The notes: a model not told the origin generated them from the letters alone. Counted from the first letter of the stretch, positions 50,962 through 59,837 are shown. The stretch: 64,000 nucleotides of DNA from Luteolibacter sp. Y139 (GCF_038066715.1 NZ_JBBUKT010000005.1:186001-250000), one strand, 5' to 3'. Numbers and translations are program-made.

Positions 50962-53544
50962 GTGAAGTTGAAGTGCTGTTCGTTCTCCCGCGTTTGTCTT
51001 TATGTCATCAGTTCGGTTGTGCCATTGGAGGCTGCAAGTCTCCATTGGGACGGGACTTCCACGGGGGTGGATGCGGATGGCGGGGTGGGGACGTGGAGCA
51101 CGGCGGCGAGTCCGGCGAATTGGGACACGGCGGCGAGCGGTGGGGTGGATACGGCGTGGAGTGCGGATTCGGAGGCTGTCTTCGGCGGGACCGGTGGTGT
51201 GGTGACGGTGTCAGGGACGGTGAGTGCGAGTTCGCTGGTTTTCACGGCGCAGGGTTATTTCCTGACGGGTGGCAACGTCTCTCTAACAGGCGCGCCGGTG
51301 ATCGCGACCGGGGCGAACGATGTCACGCTGGATACGATCCTCGCGGGTGCGGCGCCCATCACCAAGACCGGGGCGGGCACGCTGACGATGGGGGTGAGCA
51401 ATTCCTTCACGGGTGGCTTTACGATCGCTGCCGGCCAACTGGTGGTGGGAAATGCGGCTGCGCCTGACACGAACGGATTGCTCGGCACGGGTCCGGTGAC
51501 GATCGCGGGTGGTGCCTCCTTCACGCTGGCACGCGGCGGTTCGACGACGGTCACGGAAATCGCGCATGCCTTCAGCGGCAGCGGCGGTCTGACGATCGCG
51601 GGGAATAACAATGGCTCGAACGGCTACTCGGACTTCAAGCTCACGGGGGACAGCAGCACTTTCACCGGGCCGATCACGGTCTCGAATGCGCGCATCAGTG
51701 CGGTGACTGGAAAGGAGACCGGTAGCGGTGCGATCAATCTAACAGGCCGCTCCTCGCTGTTCGCCGAGGGGGCGACGGTGGCGAATCCGCTGGTCTTTTC
51801 CCCGACGGGACAGTGGAAGGGTTTCCTGCAGGCGGGTGGGAACCTGATCCTGGCGGATGCCACGATCACGGGACCGGTCACGCTGTCCGGACCGGTGGCG
51901 ACGCGGGTGAATGCGCCGGGCTACGGCAAGCGGCTGAACCTGATCAGCGGAGCGATCGGGCAGTCCGGCGGGACGGGTTCCATCGCGTTTTTCAATGAGG
52001 GCACCAGCGACACCACCTACACACTCTCGGGTGCCAGCACGTACACCGGCACCACCACGGTCAACAGTGGTGCGGTCCTGAATCTAACAGGTAGTCTGGC
52101 CGGCACGGCGGTGACGGTAAGCGGCTCGATCGGCGGCAGTGGCGTGATCGGGACCGGCGGCTCACTCACGATGGCCGCGCTGGGCAAGATCAAGGTGCCC
52201 ACGTCCGGGGAAGCGCTCACGGTGAATGGCAATGTGACCCTTCAAACCTCGTCTTACGTCGCGGTGGACATGAAGCCGGGTGTGGTCGCGGGCGATCCGA
52301 TCCCGGTGCTGCACTACACCGGCACGCTCACGGGTGCGGCACAGTTGGGCGTGGATGCCTCCTTCAACTATCGGAAGGCGGTGCTGGCATTCACTCCGAA
52401 CCTGATCACGGTCGACATCGGATCGAAGGCGCTGATCTGGAAGGGAGCGGGCTCCGACTATTGGCAAGATGGCGCGGTGAAGTGGGCGACCACCAATGAA
52501 GGAGCTGCCGCTGATGTTTTCTACAGGGGTGACAGTGTGGAATTCAACGACAGCGGGAGTGGCGGTCTGGTGCGCGTCGGCAACACGGTGTTCCCTTCTG
52601 GCGTGCTGGTGAACAACAGCAGCAAGGAGTACAACATCGGCGGCTTCATCGCGGGTCCCTGCGCGCTGGTGAAGAAGGGCAGCGGCAAGCTGATTCTCTC
52701 TGGCATGGGCAGCAGCTACACGGGTGGCACGACCATCGAAGCAGGCGTCGTGGAACTCCGGAGTGGCACCACACCGCTTGGCAGCGGGCCGGTCTCAGTC
52801 GGGCCCGCGGCGGTGCTTTACGGTGGCGGCACCATCCAAGGGCCGCTCACCCTTGCCGGCACGCTGGGAGATGCGTCCGGCACTGCGGGGGTCGGGATCG
52901 AAGCGGGTCCCACGGTCCTCTCGGGGAGCTATCGCTGTTGGCTTACCGCCGATTCCAGCGACTGGCTCGCGGTGACGGGTGACCTCGATCTCACTGGCTC
53001 CGAGCTCACGCTGGCGACGCATGATGCGTTGTTCCATGAGGATACCTTCGTGATCGCCCGCTACACGGGGAACCTCACCGGCTTCTTCGCGGCGGTGAGC
53101 GGTGTGCCTGCCGGCTACGTGCTGAAGCATCTGCCCGCGAGCAAGCAGATCGTGGTGGTGCGAAAGAATCTGGATGAATGGCTGGCGGGGTATCCCGGAC
53201 TTGGCGATGTGACGGCCGATGGCGATCCGGACCACGATGGGATGGTCAATCTGATGGAATACGTGCTGGGCGGGAATCCGGGTGGCAACGACACCGGCAT
53301 CCTGCCTACCCAGGGCTTCGACTTCGGGAATGCGTTCTTCCGCTTCAAGCGCAGCAGGATCTCGGCAGCTCATACGCTGCAGGTGGTCCAGTGGAGCACG
53401 GATCTGAAGAACTGGACGGACGTTCCGACTTCGGGGCCCGGCGTTCATACCTACTCCTATAGCTACGACCTGGAGGAGATCACGGTGAGTGTGCCGCCAA
53501 GCCCGGGTGGCATGTTCTTCCGGCTGAAGGTGACGGAGCTGTGA
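50962..53544 (+). CDS. Autotransporter-associated beta-strand repeat protein 3
   Basis: 860 residues from a GTG start at 50962 (M-K-L-K-C-C-S-F). The signal ends near L-E-A-A, followed by S-L-H-W-D-G-T-S-T-G, aligned with genes 1 and 2. Repeats such as K-T-G-A-G-T-L-T-M and S-T-Y-T-G-T-T-T-V-N-S-G fill the middle, and three TCTAACA motifs encode S/N-L-T-G. The C-terminal D-P-D-H-D-G-M-V-N-L-M-E-Y leads to F-F-R-L-K-V-T-E-L. Third member of a rightward series produced by duplication. Confidence 0.88.
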   Translation: MKLKCCSFSRVCLYVISSVVPLEAASLHWDGTSTGVDADGGVGTWSTAASPANWDTAASGGVDTAWSADSEAVFGGTGGVVTVSGTVSASSLVFTAQGYFLTGGNVSLTGAPVIATGANDVTLDTILAGAAPITKTGAGTLTMGVSNSFTGGFTIAAGQLVVGNAAAPDTNGLLGTGPVTIAGGASFTLARGGSTTVTEIAHAFSGSGGLTIAGNNNGSNGYSDFKLTGDSSTFTGPITVSNARISAVTGKETGSGAINLTGRSSLFAEGATVANPLVFSPTGQWKGFLQAGGNLILADATITGPVTLSGPVATRVNAPGYGKRLNLISGAIGQSGGTGSIAFFNEGTSDTTYTLSGASTYTGTTTVNSGAVLNLTGSLAGTAVTVSGSIGGSGVIGTGGSLTMAALGKIKVPTSGEALTVNGNVTLQTSSYVAVDMKPGVVAGDPIPVLHYTGTLTGAAQLGVDASFNYRKAVLAFTPNLITVDIGSKALIWKGAGSDYWQDGAVKWATTNEGAAADVFYRGDSVEFNDSGSGGLVRVGNTVFPSGVLVNNSSKEYNIGGFIAGPCALVKKGSGKLILSGMGSSYTGGTTIEAGVVELRSGTTPLGSGPVSVGPAAVLYGGGTIQGPLTLAGTLGDASGTAGVGIEAGPTVLSGSYRCWLTADSSDWLAVTGDLDLTGSELTLATHDALFHEDTFVIARYTGNLTGFFAAVSGVPAGYVLKHLPASKQIVVVRKNLDEWLAGYPGLGDVTADGDPDHDGMVNLMEYVLGGNPGGNDTGILPTQGFDFGNAFFRFKRSRISAAHTLQVVQWSTDLKNWTDVPTSGPGVHTYSYSYDLEEITVSVPPSPGGMFFRLKVTEL

Positions 53545-53590
53545 TCGTGACGAACCGCGCCAGTGATCGGAGTGGCGATGTTCCGGCGGA

Positions 53591-53627
53591 GCGCGAGAAG
53601 CCGGAAGGGCGCAGCCCTTCCGCTACG
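53591..53627. repeat. GGAAGGGC-type REP hairpin
   Basis: GCGCGAGAAGCC then GGAAGGGC-GCA-GCCCTTCC (53603-53621). Both arms changed from A/T to G/C relative to other copies, so pairing is preserved. Lies between convergent genes. Confidence 0.85.
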
Positions 53628-53646
53628 TTTTGTTGGCTGAGGCTGG

Positions 53647-54303
53647 CTACTCGTCCTTCTCGGTCTTGTCGGAGCAGTAGGTCTCCATGAAGTTCTTGGC
53701 GTCTTCGCCAACGGGGCCGATCTCGGTGCCGTCGGGGCGGAAGAGCCAGAGCCAGTCGTAGGAGCCGCCGCCGAGGAAGTAGCGGTGTTGGCCTAACAGG
53801 AGGCAGTCCTGGTATTCGCCGCGGGGGATGACTTTGACGCCATCGCCGGCGACGAGGAAGCGTTCCTTGGAATTGGTGGTGTCGACGACGTGGACGGCGC
53901 TGGAGGTGGTCCAAGCGGGAGTGTCGAAGTAGACGAAGCGGCCGTCGGTGGAGAACTGGAGATTGTGGAAGGTGGAGATGACTTCCTTCATTTCATTCGA
54001 TGCGCGCGGCTTGACGAGGAGGACGGGTTCCTTGCCGGCTGCGTCGATTTGCCAGAGTTCCTGTGGGTCGTATTCGCCGGAGCCGGTGGGGATTTTCTTT
54101 CCGGCGGTGGCGCGGATGAAGACGATCCAATTGCCATCGGTGGAGAGGACGGGGGCGGTGTCCTTGCCCGAGGTGGTGAGGGTTTTGGTTTCGCCGGAGT
54201 CGGTGTGGAGGAGGATGTTGCCGTCCTTGGCTTCGACGGATGGGTCGGCGGCGAGGGTGGAGGAGATGGCGAGGCAGGCCATGGCCGTGATGATCCTGAT
54301 CAT
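53647..54303 (-). CDS. Secreted TolB-like beta-propeller protein
   Basis: 218 residues. The ATG at 54303 gives a signal peptide (I-R-I-I-T-A-M-A-C-L-A). WD40/TolB-like blades include T-S-G-K-D-T-A-P-V-L-S-T-D-G-N-W-I-V-F, L-Q-F-S-T-D-G-R-F-V-Y-F-D and L-W-L-F-R-P-D-G-T-E-I-G. The array is short for a full propeller, so it may need a partner or oligomerise. One CCTAACA lies in the coding region. Function unknown. Confidence 0.75.
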   Translation of the reverse strand: MIRIITAMACLAISSTLAADPSVEAKDGNILLHTDSGETKTLTTSGKDTAPVLSTDGNWIVFIRATAGKKIPTGSGEYDPQELWQIDAAGKEPVLLVKPRASNEMKEVISTFHNLQFSTDGRFVYFDTPAWTTSSAVHVVDTTNSKERFLVAGDGVKVIPRGEYQDCLLLGQHRYFLGGGSYDWLWLFRPDGTEIGPVGEDAKNFMETYCSDKTEKDE

Positions 54304-54382
54304 GAAGAAGAGGATGCATGGCGGTGGAGGGGAAGCGAGGGGAACCTTCTCTAACAACCCTCAGTAGTCCGGTTAATTCCTA

Positions 54383-54943
54383 CTATTTCACCTTCGTTAT
54401 TTTCACGATCTTGGCTAACGGACTTTCCTCATCGTTCCACATTTTGCCATTGGAACGGATCTTCTCGACAACCACGTCCCTAAACTTCCACGGGTTGATC
54501 TCTAGTTTGTCGCCTTTCACGTGTAGTGCCCGCTCAAAGTCCCCGCTCATCTCGTAACCACCCGGAAAACGTTCGATCTTTGGCATCGCCTTATGAAGAA
54601 GTCCATTTCTCCAATCCTGCCAAAATCCAAAGCAGTCTTCCTTTTTAATTCCAAACTCGCTCGCCATTAATTCAAAGGCTTTCGCAGAGTCAGAGAATTT
54701 ATCCCCCTCCTTCATAGCTGTGGAATACCTGAGATACTTTTCGTATAGCGCTATGGAGACCATCATTACCACGAATGCCGAGTGCCGATCTTTCGACATT
54801 TCACTGAGTGGACCGCAAAACCAGTCCTCCACCATTTCTCGCCGGGGTTTCTGGACCTCAAATCTGGCAGTATCTTGCTGGACCGTCGAAAAGGAGCCTT
54901 GTGGGTAATGCCCCGTCGAATCATTCGGGAAGGGATTCGTCAT
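54383..54943 (-). CDS. Hypothetical protein on a low-GC island
   Basis: 186 residues. Its G+C content is plainly below that of its neighbours (about 47% by eye against 60% or more), which suggests recent transfer. Predicted mostly helical, with E-D-W-F-C-G-P-L-S-E-M-S, Y-E-K-Y-L-R and C-F-G-F-W-Q-D-W-R-N-G-L-L-H-K. No family recognised; the N-x-L-L-H pattern recalls uncharacterised phage- or defence-linked proteins, but that is a weak hint. No partner gene is adjacent. Confidence 0.65.
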   Translation of the reverse strand: MTNPFPNDSTGHYPQGSFSTVQQDTARFEVQKPRREMVEDWFCGPLSEMSKDRHSAFVVMMVSIALYEKYLRYSTAMKEGDKFSDSAKAFELMASEFGIKKEDCFGFWQDWRNGLLHKAMPKIERFPGGYEMSGDFERALHVKGDKLEINPWKFRDVVVEKIRSNGKMWNDEESPLAKIVKITKVK

Positions 54944-55043
54944 AGGATCTCATCCGAACATCGCCGCAGTGGTATTGCAACTTAAACGCGAGGTGGGGAC
55001 CGGAGAGATTGCCGTAGCCATGCCACACAATCTCTAAGTTATT

Positions 55044-56417
55044 TCAATCCTCGGTGATGGCGCGGATTTCGTCGATGGAGACGTCGGCGTAGAAGTTGAC
55101 GGTGATGGTGCGGCGGTCGGGGGAGAGTTCGACGCGGTCGGCGAATTTCGAGGCGGTCTTGGTGCCGGGTTCGAGGCCGCGGAGTTCGGCGTCGCGGGGG
55201 CCGAGTTGTGGGAGGGGGGAGCGGGTGAGGGTGGCATCGGTGCGATTCAGCTTCTGGCTGTGGGTGATGATGCCGAGCACGGGGCGGTCGAAGGTGACGG
55301 AGCCCTGGAAATTGCGGAGGTATTCCAAGCCCATGCTTTGGCCGACGGGATTGTAACGGAGCAGGTAGCTGCGGACGCGTTTGCCGGCGGGTGGGGTGAT
55401 CTTGTAGGGGGCGCTGAGGTTCTGGCCATCGTAGGTGCCGGGCTCGATGATATCGACGGGGATGGATTTGGCGGGCTTGAAGTCGCGGCGCTCGGGGATG
55501 ACGAGGATCTGGTTGTCATTCTCGAGGGCGGCGAGTGATTCGGGGGTGCCGGGTGGTGCGGGGATGACTTCGCCGCGGGTGGAGCGGATGCCGGAGGCGA
55601 CGGGCCAGGTGCGCTGGTAGGGTGAGGGCTCGAAGGCGACGTCGCTGAGCTTGGTGTCGCTGGTGGCGCGGATGGCGGCGCCGCGTTCGATCTGGCGCTT
55701 CACGTTGTCGTTCTGGACGACGACCTTGCCATCGAGGACGAGGACGTCGGCGGTGCCATCGGGGCTGGCGGAGACGCCGAAGGAGGTGCCGAGGTCGGTG
55801 ACGGTGGCGGAGGTGGTGACGACGCGGAAGCCGTGGGCGGTCTCCGGGCACCAGGCATTGAGACGGCCGTGGGCGAGCTCGACTTCATCCTGCGAGCGGA
55901 TGGTGAGCTCGGCGGGTGCCTCGATGGCGACGACGGCGCCATTGGTGAATTCCATGCGGGAGACGCCGGTGGAGAAGATGAGCTTTTGGCCGGTGCGGAC
56001 TTGCCTGGCGGTTTCCTCGCCATCGTAGCGGGTGGCGACGACGGTGCCGCGCATGGAGAGTGCAAGGCCGGCGGCGAGGGCGATGGCGGCTGCTGCGGCG
56101 AGGGTGATGCGCTTCCGGCGCTGGAAGCGGATGGTGTTTTGGACGCGGTTCGGGAAAGTGTCGTCTTCTTCGCCGGCGATGGTGTTGAGGTGGGGGAGGA
56201 CGGAGCGGAGGAAGGTTTCGTCGCTGAGCTCGGGCTTGAGGCGGGCGAGTGCGCCGGAGACGAGGAGCTGGGAGCGGAGGGTGGCGATGGCCTGGGGATC
56301 GGACTCGAGGAGTGCGGCGAGGCGCTCGCGGCTGAGGTCGTCGAGGGTGCCGTCCAAGTACTGCGCGCACAGTAGTTCGAAGTCGGTGCTGCCGTGGTCG
56401 GCTTGCGGTGAGTTCAT
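55044..56417 (-). CDS. FecR-type anti-sigma factor
   Basis: 457 residues. An N-terminal cytoplasmic part (~1-95, Y-L-D-G-T-L-D-D-L-S-R-E-R-L-A-A-L-L) would bind the sigma factor. One membrane helix follows (~103-122), then a FecR domain with V-S-R-M-E-F-T-N-G-A-V-V-A-I-E and V-T-D-L-G-T-S-F-G-V, and a ~170-residue extracytoplasmic C-terminal domain. The start codon lies 13 bp after the stop of the ECF sigma gene, in one operon. This is the normal arrangement for surface-signalling control of exported proteins. Confidence 0.9.
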   Translation of the reverse strand: MNSPQADHGSTDFELLCAQYLDGTLDDLSRERLAALLESDPQAIATLRSQLLVSGALARLKPELSDETFLRSVLPHLNTIAGEEDDTFPNRVQNTIRFQRRKRITLAAAAAIALAAGLALSMRGTVVATRYDGEETARQVRTGQKLIFSTGVSRMEFTNGAVVAIEAPAELTIRSQDEVELAHGRLNAWCPETAHGFRVVTTSATVTDLGTSFGVSASPDGTADVLVLDGKVVVQNDNVKRQIERGAAIRATSDTKLSDVAFEPSPYQRTWPVASGIRSTRGEVIPAPPGTPESLAALENDNQILVIPERRDFKPAKSIPVDIIEPGTYDGQNLSAPYKITPPAGKRVRSYLLRYNPVGQSMGLEYLRNFQGSVTFDRPVLGIITHSQKLNRTDATLTRSPLPQLGPRDAELRGLEPGTKTASKFADRVELSPDRRTITVNFYADVSIDEIRAITED

Positions 56418-56430
56418 GGAGGGAGGCGAT

Positions 56431-56964
56431 TCAGGCGTTGATGTGCTTGGCGACGAGGCAGTCGGCGAGCGCCTTGCGGGCGTGGAAGAGGAGCTTGCGG
56501 ACGGAGGCGGGATTCATGGAGAGGTCGTCGCCGATCTCGCTGGCATTCCGGTCATCGTAGTAGCGGGCGTGGATGACGCGGCGGATGTTTTCGGGAAGAT
56601 TGGCGAGGCATTCGCGGAGGGCCTCGTGACGGATCTCGGCGTCCTGGAGGACGCCGGGGGCGGGTGCGGTGGGCTCGGCGGCGATGATGATGCCGGTGAT
56701 CTTTTCATCGAGCAGGCGCTGGCGGCGGCCGGTCTTGGTGAGCTCGTTCATGACGAGATTCCGGGCGATGGTGCGGAACCAGCCGGGGGCGTTCTCGGGA
56801 TTGTCGAGCTCCTCCCACTTGCGGTGGGCGATGACGAAGGTCTCCTGGGCGAGGTCGTCGACCCAGGCGTCATTCACGCCGAGCGAGCGGATGAAGTAGC
56901 GGAGGCCGGAGTGGTGGGCGCGCACCGCGGCGTCGATCTGCTGGTCTCTTTCCCGGCGGGTCAT
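56431..56964 (-). CDS. ECF sigma factor
   Basis: 177 residues from the ATG at 56964 (M-T-R-R-E-R-D-Q-Q-I-D). Region 2 reads D-D-L-A-Q-E-T-F-V-I-A-H-R-K-W, with G-W-F-R-T-I-A-R-N-L next. Region 4 is L-P-E-N-I-R-R-V-I-H-A-R-Y-Y and S-E-I-G-D-D-L-S-M-N-P-A-S-V-R-K-L-L-F-H-A-R-K-A-L. The FecR anti-sigma gene follows directly. The target promoters are not identifiable, but exported repeat proteins nearby are candidates. Confidence 0.93.
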   Translation of the reverse strand: MTRRERDQQIDAAVRAHHSGLRYFIRSLGVNDAWVDDLAQETFVIAHRKWEELDNPENAPGWFRTIARNLVMNELTKTGRRQRLLDEKITGIIIAAEPTAPAPGVLQDAEIRHEALRECLANLPENIRRVIHARYYDDRNASEIGDDLSMNPASVRKLLFHARKALADCLVAKHINA

Positions 56965-57071
56965 GGTGGAGTCTGGATGGTGGCGAGGTGGATGAAAGAA
57001 TCTACCTCCGGGCAAGGATTTCGCGAGGGGGGAAGGTGTTCCAGGGTGGGATCCGAATTTTCCGAATGCGA

Positions 57072-57665
57072 TCACTCCTCGCCGCTGGAGGTCTGCGAGG
57101 AAGGGGAATTATCACCCCAAATCACCTCGTTTCGGGGGAGCGGCGCAGGCATCTCCGTCACTTGCTGCGGGGAACTAGACCATCCCTCCCACCATGCATT
57201 GATCTCCGCGATCGCATTCCGGTAGCCTTCGATATCTCCGGAAAAGGCGAGCAGTGCGGCCTCCATTTCCTCCCGTGTGAAGGTGTCCAGATTCGGTGAT
57301 TCCAGCACTCTCATGGTCTCGATCACACCAGCGCAGGCGGCTTCGCGAAGCGGGCCGGTCAAGCGTGGATCAAACCGGGGTCCGTTCCCCGTGCTCGCCT
57401 CCGCAATGGCCATGGCGGCAAACTCCAGCATGACGGCTGCCGAGGAAGGATCGCAACGAGAAGCGAGATGAGTCAGATGCGGCGCTGCGGCGAGAGCCGA
57501 GTCGTAGACATTGCCGCCGCAGATGCATTGGAGAAGGTCCTCCTGAAGGGCTTTTCTCCCGGGAATTGTTCCCGCATAGTATCCCTTGAGGATTTTCGCG
57601 AACTCTCGGCCGGTGATGTTGTGGCAACTGAGCTGGTGCCAAATCGCCTCGTCGAGGGGAATCAT
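57072..57665 (-). CDS. Hypothetical protein
   Basis: 197 residues starting M-I-P-L-D-E-A-I-W-H-Q-L-S. Helical, with short HEAT-like pairs (L-L-Q-C-I-C-G-G-N-V-Y-D-S-A-L-A-A-A-P-H-L and R-E-A-A-C-A-G-V-I-E-T-M) and an acidic/serine tail. Such small helical-repeat proteins are often immunity or partner proteins, but nothing here proves that. It lies 108 bp upstream of the sigma gene start on the same strand. Confidence 0.6.
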   Translation of the reverse strand: MIPLDEAIWHQLSCHNITGREFAKILKGYYAGTIPGRKALQEDLLQCICGGNVYDSALAAAPHLTHLASRCDPSSAAVMLEFAAMAIAEASTGNGPRFDPRLTGPLREAACAGVIETMRVLESPNLDTFTREEMEAALLAFSGDIEGYRNAIAEINAWWEGWSSSPQQVTEMPAPLPRNEVIWGDNSPSSQTSSGEE

Positions 57666-57724
57666 GCCGGTTCAGCGATCCGGGACCAAGTGGTCAGGGG
57701 CATTCTTGCGGAGTGGGTGTGAAT

Positions 57725-58300
57725 TCACTTCGGCTCTGCCTTCGTCGCACCCTCCGCCGGGACTTCGGTCTCGGGCTTGATCTGGGGGATGGGTGGGTCG
57801 GGGTAGGGCTCTTCCTTTTGCTTCGCTGGCTCTCCGGGCTTTTTGGTGGCGTCGTCCTTGAAGGTGACGGCGGTGGTGGCCTTGACGGCTTTTGTTAGAT
57901 CGAGGACGGTGCGGGTGATGCGGTCGACGCCTTCGGCGGCGGTGTCGTCGTGGACGAGGGTGTAGACGCCGGGCTTCACGTTCGGGATGACGTAGCGGAT
58001 GGTGTAGGACCAATTGACGTCCTCGACCTTGCCGGTGTCGTCGTAGCGCTCCTTGGGATTGATGAGGATGGCGGACTTGTTGGCGAAGAGGGTGCCGGCG
58101 ATGCCCTTGGTGCCGGCGTTCATGGCGATGTTCCCGAGGGTGAGGAAGAGCTGGCTCTTGCCATCGTAGACGTAGCTGACGGTGACCTTGGGGGCGGTGG
58201 GTGCGGCTTTCTCGGTGGCGACGATGGTGCCGATGTCGCGGTCGGCCGCATGGCCGGGGAAGGAGGTCGCCAGGAAGGCGAGGAACAGCAGGGTTTTCAT
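57725..58300 (-). CDS. Periplasmic hypothetical protein
   Basis: 191 residues with a signal peptide (cleavage near G-H-A-A-D). A beta-sandwich-like middle (V-T-V-S-Y-V-Y-D-G-K-S-Q-L-F-L-T-L-G, W-S-Y-T-I-R-Y-V-I-P) ends in a long Lys/Pro/Glu tail (E-P-Y-P-D-P-P-I-P-Q-I-K). No family recognised. A TCTAACA motif lies inside at 57893-57899. Confidence 0.65.
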   Translation of the reverse strand: MKTLLFLAFLATSFPGHAADRDIGTIVATEKAAPTAPKVTVSYVYDGKSQLFLTLGNIAMNAGTKGIAGTLFANKSAILINPKERYDDTGKVEDVNWSYTIRYVIPNVKPGVYTLVHDDTAAEGVDRITRTVLDLTKAVKATTAVTFKDDATKKPGEPAKQKEEPYPDPPIPQIKPETEVPAEGATKAEPK

Positions 58301-58567
58301 CTCGTCCGCGTTCTAGCGGAAAGGCGGGTGGGAGGGAAGCACGGGATGAGGCGGGCGGATGGTCACCGGTCATCGGGTGACGCGATGCGAAGTGACGTTT
58401 TTTTCGTTATCGGGGGCTGTCTTTTAGCGGTGAAAGGCCTTGCTTGAAAGGACACCGCAAGGGCGGTCTGCAAAGGGGATGCGGCAAATCGCAGCGCGGG
58501 ACGGGTGGCGTGCGACTGTTCATCAGTGAGTTGAAGGGAGCATGAGTTGTGCTCTTTTCCAAGCATC

Positions 58568-58846
58568 ATGGAAATCGTCCTCAACTCACGAGTGGTGCCG
58601 GGCGGCTTGCGCAAAGTCGTGGAACGCGTGGTGCGGCGCTTCACTTTCAGACCGCAGTTCCGATGGATGGCGACGCCTTCGGAGGAGGTGGTGCTTTGCT
58701 TGCCGCCGCTGCTCGTGGAATCAGTTTATGGTTCGCGTGAGAAAGAGGGGGTATTGCTGAGGGCGGGAATCGAGGATGAGATCCGGCGAGAGATCGAGAG
58801 CTTGCTGCCCTTCACGGAGGCGGGTGCTGCGGAGGCGCGGAAATGA
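58568..58846 (+). CDS. Small hypothetical protein
   Basis: 92 residues. The ATG at 58568 (M-E-I-V-L-N-S) is chosen over the upstream frame start. Basic and mixed (R-K-V-V-E-R-V-V-R-R-F-T-F-R) with a helical C-terminus. It is 36 bp before the next gene on the same strand, so probably an operon. No recognised family. Confidence 0.55.
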   Translation: MEIVLNSRVVPGGLRKVVERVVRRFTFRPQFRWMATPSEEVVLCLPPLLVESVYGSREKEGVLLRAGIEDEIRREIESLLPFTEAGAAEARK

Positions 58847-58882
58847 AAGTGGGGCTTCTCAATTTATCACTGAACTACGGCT

Positions 58883-59395
58883 ATGGATCATGAATTGCAG
58901 CGCTACCTGAATGACCATCTGGCGGGATCGGCGGGGGCGGTGAAACTCATCGATGATCTGGCGAGCCGTCAGGAGGATCCGGGAGAGGCGGAGTTTTTCC
59001 GCGCGCTGAGGGAAAAGGTGGAAGCGGATCGTGTGCAGTTGCGGGAGCTGCTCGATCGCGCCGGGCTGGAGGAAAGCACGGCGCTGCAAGTGGCGGGGAA
59101 GCTGACCGCGGGAGTGAGCCAGCTGAAGTTGAAGTGGGAAGGCATGGAGCCGGGAGAGCTCGGGATGTTGGAGGCGCTGGAGATGCTGGCGCTGGGGATC
59201 CAGGGGAAGCGAATGCTGTGGGTGATGCTGGGGGAGTTGGCGCCGGCGTTTCCGGAGTGGGAGGGTGTTCGGTTTGCGGATCTGGAGCTGGAGGCGATCC
59301 GGCAGCGGGATGCGGTGGAAGAGCGGAGGGTGAGGTGTGGGAGGGATTCGCTGGTGGATGCGGGGCGGCTGGAGGTGGTGAGGGCGGAGTCGTAG
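58883..59395 (+). CDS. Ferritin-like or four-helix cytoplasmic protein
   Basis: 170 residues, nearly all helical, with four long amphipathic helices (M-D-H-E-L-Q-R-Y-L-N-D-H-L-A-G-S-A-G-A, R-A-L-R-E-K-V-E-A-D-R-V-Q-L-R-E-L-L, and two more). The first helix pattern is like small ferritin-fold proteins of the DUF892/bacterioferritin type, but the metal-binding E-x-x-H pattern is not clear. Function unknown. Confidence 0.6.
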   Translation: MDHELQRYLNDHLAGSAGAVKLIDDLASRQEDPGEAEFFRALREKVEADRVQLRELLDRAGLEESTALQVAGKLTAGVSQLKLKWEGMEPGELGMLEALEMLALGIQGKRMLWVMLGELAPAFPEWEGVRFADLELEAIRQRDAVEERRVRCGRDSLVDAGRLEVVRAES

Positions 59396-59495
59396 GTCGG
59401 GGTGGATGATGGTTGATTCTCCCTTGTGATCCCTCGTGCCGGTGCCCAGCGTGGCGGCAAAGCTTGATGAAGACTGGTCGCATCTCGCCAGAACG

Positions 59496-59783
59496 ATGAA
59501 CACGCATGACTCTCCCGGTCACGAGGACGCCCGCTGGTGGTGGAGCCGGAGTGTGCTCGGCGCGATTGTCTCGCCGAAGGTGATCTACTTTCTGGTGGTG
59601 CCTCTGGTTCTGGCGCTCGTGGTCCATGAGGTGATGACGGGCACCCGGGCGGAGGCTGTGCTGACGATTGCGGTGGGGATTGCTTTCGTGGGGGTTCAGA
59701 TTGCGGTGGCGGCTTTGCCGGCGGATGAGCCGACGGCGCCTAACCGCGAACGACGAGCTGAGGTTCCGCCTGAGGAGTTTTGA
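59496..59783 (+). CDS. Small two-helix membrane protein
   Basis: 95 residues. The ATG at 59496 (M-N-T-H-D-S-P-G-H-E-D-A-R-W-W-W) was chosen; the GTG at 59436 would add 20 polar residues. Two hydrophobic helices (~30-47 and 55-72), then a polar tail P-P-E-E-F. The last codons overlap the start of a REP element (CTGAGGAG), so the element has inserted at or been fixed onto the gene end. Confidence 0.65.
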   Translation: MNTHDSPGHEDARWWWSRSVLGAIVSPKVIYFLVVPLVLALVVHEVMTGTRAEAVLTIAVGIAFVGVQIAVAALPADEPTAPNRERRAEVPPEEF

Positions 59784-59816
59784 GAAGAGGGCGACAGGAG
59801 TGTCGCCGCTCCTCAG
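59770..59816. repeat. RAYT-family REP, copy overlapping a gene end
   Basis: CTGAGGAG (59770-59777, an inverted tail), then the hairpin GGCGACA-GGAG-TGTCGCC (59790-59807) and the tail CTCCTCAG. Its stem has C in place of the G seen next to the RAYT gene, with matching change on the other arm. The 54-bp gap to the Kup stop is otherwise empty. Confidence 0.8.
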
Positions 59817-59837
59817 GGCTCGCGGGTCGCTTCGGGA

